Of a stretch of DNA of 10,223 nt, positions 1 through 6,740 are shown piece by piece. The position numbers were made by a program, and so were the translations under genes. The DNA comes from Hymenochaete sp. R1 (lineage: Eukaryota; Basidiomycota; Agaricomycetes; Hymenochaetales; Hymenochaetaceae), in assembly GCA_019400425.1 (NCBI GenBank), contig JAFREE010000334.1, positions 1-10,223 on the forward strand, given 5' to 3'. Every line of letters starts with the position of its first letter. Positions within the stretch are counted from its first letter, which is position 1. The notes under the pieces were generated by a model, which had not been told where the DNA came from, did not search any database, and saw nothing but the letters and a program-made list of their open reading frames with translations.

Positions 1-11
1 TCCCCCTTTTT

Positions 12-290
12 TTAGACCTGCGCTCCAGACGCAAGCTCAGGTCTACTAGACCTGAAAGTATGATACTTTTGGCAAGGGTAGTGTACTGTAGACGAACGGT
101 GCAAGAAAATAGCCCCCAGACGAGTGCAGGGATGGAATCTGGAAGATAAAGCGACTGTAGACTCGTTCGCCAATGGCTGCCTCAGGCTGTCGTGTCTAAC
201 GACAAGAGTACTCTGCAGATATCTGGCAATGGTAATCTGCTCCATGACCCACTGTCCCGGGTCAAATTTATATTGAGCCTGGAAGTCCTT
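12..290 (-). other. Unassigned open stretch, possible gene fragment
   Basis: The minus frame is open from after a TGA at 291-293 to a TAA at 12-14, about 92 codons, with an internal ATG at 243-245. The first part (FQAQYKFDPGQWVMEQIT, then IARYLQSTLVV) looks protein-like; the second half is rich in Ser, Arg and His and less convincing. No family is recognised. It could be a leftover of the missing ABC second half, but I see no motif of that family. Confidence 0.15.
13..54. repeat. Triple TAGACCTG inverted/direct repeat
   Basis: TAGACCTG occurs at 13-20 and 47-54, and its reverse complement CAGGTCTA at 38-45. The 38-54 segment is a perfect 8+1+8 palindrome. A second pairing, TAGACC with GGTCTA around an inner TGCG/CGCA pair, can fold 13-45. 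The element follows a run of T at the window edge. Its function is unknown. Confidence 0.6.
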
Positions 291-742
291 TCAAAAAGAT
301 CTAAGGTGCAGCGTACCATTGTATCGCTCTGATAGCGAAGTGTGCAGCTCAATTTACCTGGAGTACGACATTGCTTCATGACCCGCAGAAGGGATGGTGA
401 GTAACTGCAGAAATAGAAATTCGAGGCGTGATGCAATGCCCTCAGGCTTCAGTGCCGTGTACGGAAACAAATTAACGAGTGAAAGATACGAATGTACCTC
501 ATCGAGAAGCCACTTACAACGTGCTAGAGCTCTACGTCATTACCCTAAAGAAAGAATCACTGGAAGTTCCTCGAACTTCTACAGAAAATGAGGTTGAGGT
601 GCAGTACAACGAGGCAGCGCGGCATTGTTTGATTTCCTCGATCTCCTTGTCTTACGGGGGTGCGTGGGGTTTGCGGGCCTAAAGTGGATCTGCACAATAC
701 GGTAGATTTAAGGCCGTCAATGTCTGGAGAAGGTGCATCAAT

Positions 743-774
743 ATGTAATTCTATGAATTACATTTCGATCGAAA
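743..774. repeat. Two abutting perfect palindromes
   Basis: The first has 9-bp arms (ATGTAATTC at 743-751 and its complement at 755-763) around a 3-nt loop. It runs into TTTCGATCGAAA (763-774), a perfect 12-bp palindrome. They share the base at 763. A paired dimer-binding site or cruciform is possible, but no flanking gene is evident. Confidence 0.6.
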
Positions 775-837
775 CTACGTACCAAGCTAAATAAAGCGAG
801 GACTTTTGAAAGAAAATAAAGGCGGGGAAATTGTAGA

Positions 838-902
838 TGGAAGGGAAGAAAGAAAGGAAAGAGGAAAGAGGGGGGGGGGGGGGAGAACGAGAGAAAGAAA
901 TT
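838..902 (+). repeat. Purine tract with G14 run
   Basis: This is an almost pure A/G stretch containing GGAA/GAAAG runs and an uninterrupted run of 14 G at 870-883. It is simple-sequence DNA that may form triplex or G-rich structures, and such a run is prone to slippage and sequencing error. The open frames crossing it are composition artefacts. Confidence 0.85.
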
Positions 903-1109
903 TCTCGAATATGCCGAATCCTCAAAGGATCTAGTTTCCCACACCGGTCATTACATTCGTTTTACAGGCTTAACTGCTTACTCTTTTTTAGAAACCGGGC
1001 ACCTTGCATTGAGGTGTACATAGGCCCATTAGCCTCGCATTCTCCTAGTGCACAGGGCTCATTGCGAGTCAGGGGGAAAGCTCGCATGACCGAGGCCTCA
1101 CCGTGATCC

Positions 1110-3155
1110 CTAATGAATCAATGCGCCACATGGTCTTGGAACTATCAGTGACTGCAGCGGGTAGTAAAAGTAACAAATCGTTGACGTAATTGCTGTGTTG
1201 GCCACGCACTTTGCTGCTCGTCTGTAATAGACGCAATGAGCTCCCAGGATAGCACGCGACGTCCTCGATTCGTCCACCACGTCAATGCGGCCGTCCAGCA
1301 TACGCACAAGGAACTGTGCGCTGGGTATGACGAGTTCAACGTGGTGCGTTACGAGAACGATTGACCTATCTCTCACGAGAAGGCCCATGAACAAATGTTC
1401 AAACAAGTAACGAGCGGTATGGCTATCCTGTAAGATTCATTAACGGAACTGCCAAATAGTGAAATCTGAATTAATAACATACCACTGCACTTAAAAGGAT
1501 CATCCAGCAAAACAAATTTCGTCCCAGCGTACGTAGCCCTGGCGAGCGCGACTCGAGCCTTCTGCCCGCCGCTCAAGCTCACACACCTTGCACCAATCTC
1601 CGTCTCGTCGACGTCTTTGAAGATCGTCAAGTCCGGTCTTAGAGTACATGCATCTAGAACATCAGCGTAACGAGCAGCATCGTATGCAGAGCCGAAAGGA
1701 ATATTGTCTTTGATGGACTGATGCTGTAGCCAAGGTGTTTGGGAGGCGTAGGAAATGGTTTGGTAGAGGCCATCCGGGTAAAGTTTCGTCCCATCTTTTT
1801 GCATTACAATGTCGCCTTCGGTTTTCGTCACTTCTCTCAATAAAGATCTAAGAAAAAAACGGCACGTGTTAAGTCGAAAAAGAGAAACATTAGTATCATC
1901 TGGAACGTACGAGTGATGCGGTCTTCCCACTGGCCGTTGGTCCAGTAGAGACCGACAAAACAACTTTGGGGAACGAAACTTTTATGTCTCTTAGCTCAAA
2001 AACGCGATCCTCAATATCATCTTCCCCTCTGCCAGCTTCAGCAATCGAAGAATGGATTGTATCGGAAATGGCAGCTTCGAGATCCTCAGGCTGCACGCTC
2101 GATTTGTGTTTCTTCCCATTGGAGGACACTGTAGTACCTTTGTCTTTCCCTTCATCCTCCTCTTCTACGGTGTTCCACTTGAAAGAGGCATTACGCAGTC
2201 GCGCAATCCAAATTCACTCGGTTCGAATGGCCGAGTGGGACCGGTCTTCAACGTCGAAACTTTATGATCGACCTCGTCTTCATCCAGGAATACTTCGATA
2301 CGCTTCAGCGCGGCGCGTGTCTGCAACACCTGGACGATCCACATCGGTACGGTGCTCAACGGAGCTCTAACCATGTTGAACAACGCGATAGCCGTGATCG
2401 CCGTCCCAACTGTCAGCTGCACAACGAACGTCATAAACGAAATGACGCTGACGAGGATCGGTGCGGCGCTCCACAGAGCCTGCAGCGTGATATTATTGAG
2501 CCGACCGACTCTTGATCAACCAGTACAGCTCGTGTTTGCGAGCGTCAAATACACGTTTTGCCTAGCGCTCCTCCCATGCGAAGAACTTAACGAACTCAAG
2601 AGCGTTGAGAAGTTCGTTGAGATTCATCCGCTTGTCGCGAGCCGCGAGAAGGCCACGCTGGATCCGGATAGAGCGACTCGTGATGAAGCTGTTGAGTGGC
2701 CAACCCAAGATGAGGACGAGGAAATCAGCAAACGCCGACAGTCCGAGGAGCTAATACAAGAAAAAGGCAGTGATTAATATTTCGAAATGGGCTTCATAAA
2801 TGAAGTACATCCAGCCGATAATCTAAAATAGATAATGCAGGGTCAGAATAAATCAGAGAACAAGCTGGATACGCACCATAGCGGTGCGTTGAGTATCCCC
2901 TGCCATGACATTCACGATTTCCCCAACATCCGCACCAGTAGCGCTCTCATCGGCCTCCTTGCCTTTCTTCCCATTCTCGTTTTTCTTGTCCTGAGCCTTT
3001 TTGTTCTCGCCCTCTTTGTCCTTTTGAACAATTCCAGAGTAATCTCTCCTCTTGAGAGCTTTGTCGTAGATAGCTGACATGAGCTAAGACCGAACGCGGA
3101 CTGTTGCACGACGTCCGTAACATAGGTGCTGCAGCTCTCCTTCGCTCTTCGCCAC
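1110..3155 (-). pseudogene. ABCC-type (YBT1/MRP-like) full ABC transporter remnant, half of TMD1 plus NBD1
   Basis: Relatives are vacuolar or plasma-membrane ATP-driven exporters of conjugates and bile-acid-like anions. Reading down the minus strand, family segments appear in order: KSEGELQHL and a GRRATVRVRS block, then MSAIYDKALKRRDYSG; a charged linker; GADVGEIVNVMAGD; intron 2823-2876; WMYFIY; SRSIRIQRGLLAARDKRM; KFFAWEER; RAALKRIEVFLDEDEV; SFKWN; Walker A GPTASGKT (1920-1943); intron 1848-1910; TISYASQTPWL (Q-loop); signature LSGGQKARVALARA (LSGGQ at 1562-1576); Walker B KFVLLDD (near 1500-1520); intron 1428-1482; DSHTARYLFE; and the H-loop VLVTHHVEL. It is broken: in-frame TAG at 3084-3086, 2751-2753 and 2562-2564; a frameshift near 2501-2512; an apparent 8-bp insertion near 2190-2209; one extra T in the D-loop (1493-1496); and a probable phase mismatch at the Walker A intron. 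Family homology fades near 1277, so TMD2 and NBD2 are absent, as are the N-terminal membrane spans. The family call is strong; the exact subfamily is inference. Confidence 0.85.
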
Positions 3156-3198
3156 CTGCGAGGCGAACATAAGAAAAGCAAAACACGACGCTATCGAC
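3156..3198 (-). other. Junction between the truncated acyltransferase and truncated ABC remnants
   Basis: Only about 43 bases separate the last acyltransferase-like residues (ESNLSVVRK) from the first ABC-like residues (VAKSEGELQHL). On the minus strand this segment is pyrimidine-rich and ends in CGCAG, so it looks like the 3' end of an ABC intron whose 5' part has been lost. This suggests a breakpoint inside or just before that intron. Confidence 0.5.
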
Positions 3199-4700
3199 TT
3201 TCCTCACTACGGATAAATTCGACTCATCCAGTCCGATCATCTTTCGAACAGGCCCTATATGCATCACGATCATCGCAATGTCGAATGCAATCATTGGTGT
3301 ACCTTCCAGACAACGATATTCTGGAGGATGCGAATCACGCTATGCATCGATCCACTTAATCAGCAGCTGTGCAACAGAGAGGTCATTTAATACGTACCTT
3401 ATTGAAGGTAGAAGAGGATAGGAAGTGCGTGCTTTTCAGAAATGCCGCCGAAATTTCCTCATAGTACTCCTTCCCAATGTTGCCTGCAACCCGGAGTGCC
3501 GTTTCAATGTTTGCCAGGTTTAACAGCGCCATGACCACCTGCGTCATTGTGGACCCTCGCGCTTTTGCGGAAACATGTAAGCGAGTAGTGCTATCCTTAG
3601 AGAGCTTGAGGCGGAGAAGATTATCCTTGAAGGGATTTGCACTATTCTCAACAAAAGATTAGCTCATGGGAATCTAAGAGGGGTGTCAGAAAGAACTTAG
3701 GAAAGAATGAAGATATCGGCGTTCAAATACCTGGTCTTCTGGAGGAGGTGATAAAGCGCACGATTCAAGCTAAGGTAGTGTTGGTTCCTTCCCATTGTGC
3801 AAATCCCAGGTTATGGAGCCAGCAGGCAGTAAGCGAGAAACTTCCTTGCCCCATGCGAGATTAGAGTGTGGGGGAGAAGAGTTTGCTATCTCGTTTTTGA
3901 GCAGGTCGAAAACCCGATTAAAAATCATGAAGACGCTTCGACCGTCAAGTATGCAATGTAGAGCGCTCACCCTCGAAGGTGAACGGATAAGCTGGAGACG
4001 GTGAGCACTATGCAGACAGCTACTCACAGAACACTCACAGAAATAGCCAGTGCTTCCCATCATTGTACAATGTATCGGGACAAACATGAATCTCCAGAGG
4101 GTAACGTCCACTCGCTGTCCGCCACCAATGGTCTTCGTTCATTTGCTTGTGCCGTTCCTCAAGTTCTCTAGGCTCTTCCGATACAAAGAGTATGACCTTC
4201 GCCCATAAAGTTGCGGTCTCGTGCGAGTCGGGAACAGCATAAATGTGTTGAAACTCGACGCCAGGCCGGGTGATCGCGCAAGCGACCAACGGTACACAAT
4301 AACGGAGCCCAAGTAGAGCGGCCTCGATCTTGTTTTGCAAATCTGCTTTAGAAATTGAAGTTCCAAAGGACACGGCAGCTGATATGTTGGTGTGCACCGC
4401 GCCTGAGTCGCCGTTACTGTACATAAGATGAATGAAGTGCAAGGAGCAATACAACAGGACTGTAACTCACGAAGTATTGGCGGTATAAGCTTCTCCTCCC
4501 TGGCATTTGGGCGTGAAGATACCCTTCGAAGTTTCAAAGGAGACGAATTCAGCCATGTCGTTGGGGGAAGCATGGCTCTGGAGACTACCATGAGCCTTGA
4601 GTACTTTGGTCAAGTTCCATCCATCTGCGGCATATTTCACCAAAAGATGCCGGCATTCAAGGTCGTTCGTAACACACGTATGCCTGCGGAGAATACACAC
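3199..4700 (-). pseudogene. CoA-dependent acyltransferase / condensation-domain-like gene, broken and 3'-truncated
   Basis: The protein resembles the two-lobed chloramphenicol-acetyltransferase-like fold shared by fungal acyltransferases and NRPS condensation domains. In order on the minus strand: an N-terminal stretch (YAADGWNLTK), intron 4417-4470, a first lobe (ISKADLQNKIEAALLGLR, then WRTASGRYPLEIHVCP), an intron from 4038, the motif LHCILDGRS containing HxxxD (His codon 3956-3958, Asp 3944-3946), then LAWGKEVSRLLPAG. The second lobe has a typical helix, LHVSAKARGSTMTQVVMALL, intron 3340-3397 and HIGPVRKMIGLDESN, and stops near 3199. No ATG is found in frame upstream of the first lobe. 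The intron from 4038 keeps the frame only if it ends at a poor GAG acceptor (3972-4038); the better CAG acceptor (3992) gives a stop. A TAG at 3770-3772 interrupts PTLP/LESCALSPPPEDQ, which otherwise continues in frame. The C-terminal part of the family is missing. No substrate can be assigned. Confidence 0.65.
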
Positions 4701-4765
4701 GTAGGCACCACTTCAACGAGATAGTGCCGTACTGGATGGTGATGCATCGCAAGGCGTCAGGCGGT

Positions 4766-5131
4766 TTACCGTTTGGGGTGAAGCGGGAACGCCATCGGTC
4801 GTTCACTTGCAATGTAAACGGCCAGGAACATATGCGCATTGAGAGGGAAAGCCTGGAAGGAGAGCACAGGAAGCGATTGAACACCAGGCTTTGCGCCCCC
4901 GGTCTGCCGGCCACGAACGAAAGCTCTATCAACATCCATCTCTTGACCATCGAATGAAAAGTAAGAAACAGGGCGCACCTTATCAACTGCATCTCTTCCG
5001 ACAAGATCAAATTGAAGCAAAGCTTTGCGGAGTATTAAGGCGGCAGACAACCCTTGAAATTCTCCTAGCCGGATCGCGCAAGCATGGTGGTTGCGAGCTC
5101 GCGTCGTCCCGAAAGGCGCTCCCTCGGCTCT
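4766..5131 (-). other. Unrecognised 121-codon open frame, possible gene fragment
   Basis: The minus strand is open from just after a TAG (5132-5134) to a TAA (4766-4768). The translation is not low-complexity and includes SAALILRKALLQFDLVGRD, VRPVSYFSFDGQEMDVDRAF, GGAKPGVQSLPVLSFQAFPL and FLAVYIASERPMAFPLHPKR. I do not recognise the family. The FSFDGQEMDV stretch faintly recalls the start of an Argonaute PAZ segment, but the rest does not fit. It lies upstream, on the same strand, of the acyltransferase relic and could be a fragment of a further broken gene; a chance frame is also possible. Confidence 0.3.
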
Positions 5132-5420
5132 CTATCACTCATCGCCGGACAAAAAAGTCTACTTAGCTCGTTTGATACATTGAAACAAGGTTTTGATTGC
5201 CGTGGTGATGTACCAGTGCTGAATACACGAACGTAGATTATCAGTGCAGAGATAGATAACTCTATGAAACTGTGACTTACTCCGGTTCGACGGATTTGAT
5301 CCAGGTAAAACGGCAATTAGAAAGAGACATTGGACATGAATTACATAAAAACAAACAGAACCTGGTGGGAAGGTGGATTCCGAAAAGCCTGCGTTAAAAA
5401 ATATAGGTAAATCATGATCA
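5132..5420. other. Gene-less stretch before the hairpin array
   Basis: No recognised exon. A GTAAGT donor-like site on the minus strand near 5275-5280 and a pyrimidine/CAG acceptor near 5220 could mark an intron, so the unrecognised frame at 4766-5131 may once have had an upstream exon. The right end contains GATTCCGAAAAGCCTGCG-like sequence, echoed near 6752. Confidence 0.35.
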
Positions 5421-5476
5421 GTAATATTTATGAACGTTAACTAAGAAAATGGAAGGAAAGGGAAGCGGGTGGTGGA

Positions 5477-5501
5477 ACGACGAGTGTGCCAAGCTCGCCG
5501 T
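5477..5501. repeat. Hairpin 1 (block 1, copy 1)
   Basis: Stem ACGACGAG pairs with CTCGCCGT around loop TGTGCCAAG (5485-5493). Seven of eight positions pair, and the single mismatch is A5480 with C5498. Confidence 0.7.
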
Positions 5502-5673
5502 CGTAGGTAGGGGGATCAAATGGGAACGCGACTGACCTTTTCCAGTTCGAGAGGCGGGTTGCACATACAACTAGAGTGCTGTATATTCTTTTCTTCGTCG
5601 ACGAGTCGGAGATGTTTGAATAATGCTGAATGAAAGAAAAGAGTCACTCATCATAATAGCGGCACACGTCACA

Positions 5674-5702
5674 GTGATGGGAGTGTGCCCGCCCTCCATC
5701 GC
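5674..5702. repeat. Hairpin 2 (block 2, copy 1)
   Basis: Stem GTGATGGGAG pairs with CCTCCATCGC around loop TGTGCCCGC (5684-5692). Seven Watson-Crick pairs, two G-T pairs and one A-C mismatch. This is the weakest of the block 2 hairpins. Confidence 0.6.
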
Positions 5703-5850
5703 CCGTATTTAACAAGGTAAAGGTACTTAACTGAGTCTAAAACATTCTTATGCATCGTTGGTAGCTACTGAAACCTACATGGAAGGAGACATGATAAATT
5801 AGCAGCATTCATGAACGTAGAAAAGAAACAGAAAAGAGAGGATGGAATAA

Positions 5851-5873
5851 CGGCGAGTGTGCGAAGCTCGCCG
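5851..5873. repeat. Hairpin 3 (block 1, copy 2)
   Basis: A perfect 7-bp stem, CGGCGAG with CTCGCCG, surrounds loop TGTGCGAAG (5858-5866). The position that is A-C in hairpin 1 is a G-C pair here. Confidence 0.75.
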
Positions 5874-6056
5874 CTGTGAGATGGGTAAACGAGGTCGAAA
5901 AAGATGAATTACCAAGGTAAGGGGAGCTAGAAACGACACATATCCAGGATGTCGTGTAACGGAGAAAATAAAATTTATACTTTGTGAGATTGATCGAGTA
6001 AATCTAGAAGAACAAAGGAGTCATCCATCATGATAACGGTGAAAAAGTACGATAAC

Positions 6057-6090
6057 AGATGACAAAGGGTGTGCCGGCCCTTCGTCACCT
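6057..6090. repeat. Hairpin 4 (block 2, copy 2)
   Basis: A 13-position stem (6057-6069 with 6078-6090) surrounds loop TGTGCCGG (6070-6077). Eleven positions are Watson-Crick and two are A-C, which would be U-G wobbles in a minus-strand RNA. Confidence 0.75.
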
Positions 6091-6253
6091 ACTCGCGCGA
6101 AGAAATGAAAACTTAGCTTGTTAGATTTCCGTTCTGACTTATTAAGGGGAAATAGTAGACAGTGACACGAAACCTGAAGAGATGCAATAGCAACAACATT
6201 AGCAGCATCCATGAACGTGTGAAAGAAAGAGAAAGGAAGGAAGAGAGGTGAGG

Positions 6254-6280
6254 GTCGACGAGTGTGCCAAGCCCGCTGAC
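6254..6280. repeat. Hairpin 5 (block 1, copy 3)
   Basis: Stem 6254-6262 with 6272-6280 around loop TGTGCCAAG (6263-6271). Six Watson-Crick pairs, one G-T and two A-C. The loop is identical to that of hairpin 1. Confidence 0.6.
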
Positions 6281-6507
6281 GTGTGAAGGGGAGGGGGAGG
6301 GGAAGGAAATGATGACTCGGACTCACATCAAGTTGAAACGAATAGTCGAATATCGGAAAAATCAAAGATATATGTAGGAGAAAGAGAGTGAATATCCATA
6401 AAAGAGGTCTTGAACGTTCGGTAGTTGTTATTAATAGAAATCAAGTGAACCTGGACGAAGGGGGAAAGGAGTCATCCGTCATTTTAGCGATAAAGTGAGC
6501 AAAGTGT

Positions 6508-6543
6508 TGGATGACGAAGAGTGTGCCGGCTCTTCGCCGTCCA
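6508..6543. repeat. Hairpin 6 (block 2, copy 3)
   Basis: A 14-position stem (6508-6521 with 6530-6543) surrounds loop TGTGCCGG (6522-6529). Twelve Watson-Crick pairs, one T-G and one A-C. This is the longest hairpin of the array. Confidence 0.8.
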
Positions 6544-6662
6544 TGAAATAAAGGAGACGAGGATTTACTTATTTGGAGCGTCGTTGAGGGTGGGTGTAAA
6601 TATCTGAATTGAAATTGAAACGGATAACGTCAGAGAAGGTATCAATTGGAAAGTGAAGAAAT

Positions 6663-6694
6663 GGCGATGGAGACTGTGCCGGCTCACCACCGCC
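6663..6694. repeat. Hairpin 7 (extra copy)
   Basis: Stem 6663-6673 with 6684-6694 surrounds a loop that contains TGTGCCGG (6675-6682). Nine of eleven positions pair. It comes only about 150 bp after hairpin 6 and lacks the GAGTCA-type lead-in, so it may be a partial unit. Confidence 0.6.
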
Positions 6695-6740
6695 CTTAGG
6701 ATATGGAATCAACTTTGCTATGAAGTGCAATACGGACTAA

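Larger units (their letters stand above)
1..1109. other. Region without a recognised gene, left end
   Basis: Beyond the weak open stretch at 12-290, I see no convincing exon on either strand. It contains a compact inverted repeat near the left edge, a double palindrome at 743-774 and a purine tract with a 14-G run. If the ABC gene had been complete, its second membrane domain and second NBD should have begun here; no Walker or LSGGQ-like motif is present. Confidence 0.6.
5421..6700. repeat. Degenerate composite repeat array carrying seven hairpins
   Basis: Three diverged copies of a composite unit are visible. Block 1 starts around ATGAACGT (5430-5437, 5811-5818, 6211-6218), continues with a purine-rich stretch, and ends 47-55 bp later in a hairpin with loop TGTGC(C/G)AAG. 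Copies 2 and 3 share an 18-base stretch (5801-5818 and 6201-6218) with one mismatch, exactly 400 bp apart. Block 2 starts with GAGTCAyyCATC-like sequence (5641, 6019, 6470) and ends 43-52 bp later in a hairpin with loop TGTGCC(C/G)G. A seventh hairpin follows at 6663-6694. The rest of each unit is only weakly alignable by eye. There is no open frame over 60 codons on the plus strand, and minus-strand frames are short and composition-driven. I do not recognise the family; it could be a decayed satellite, a non-autonomous mobile element cluster or a structured RNA locus. Confidence 0.7.

Noticed and set aside
2218..2242. A tRNA-like GGCCGAGTGG A-box match next to GGTTCGAA.
   Set aside because: It lies inside the ABC linker coding frame (GPTRPFEPSEFGLR), the boxes are in the wrong order, and no acceptor or anticodon stems can be folded.
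1966..2777. Plus-strand open frames of up to 141 codons over the ABC region.
   Set aside because: They are antisense shadows; the minus strand carries the Walker A, signature and linker motifs of a known family.
2562..3772. Reassigned TAG codon (amber suppression) explaining the in-frame stops.
   Set aside because: Different residues (Gln and Trp) would be needed, the same genes carry frameshifts, and fungal nuclear code reassignment of TAG is not established in this group.
6021..6365. A 114-codon minus-strand frame crossing two of the hairpins.
   Set aside because: Homologous copies in the array are not open in the same way, and the similarity between copies is at DNA level, centred on the hairpins.
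6254..6694. Helitron 3' end (hairpin followed by CTRR).
   Set aside because: None of the seven hairpins is followed at the right distance by CTAG or a similar terminus, and no Rep/helicase sequence is present.
5421..6700. CRISPR array interpretation of the evenly spaced hairpins.
   Set aside because: The host looks eukaryotic, the repeats are degenerate, and the spacing of 150-260 bp and spacer lengths do not fit CRISPR.
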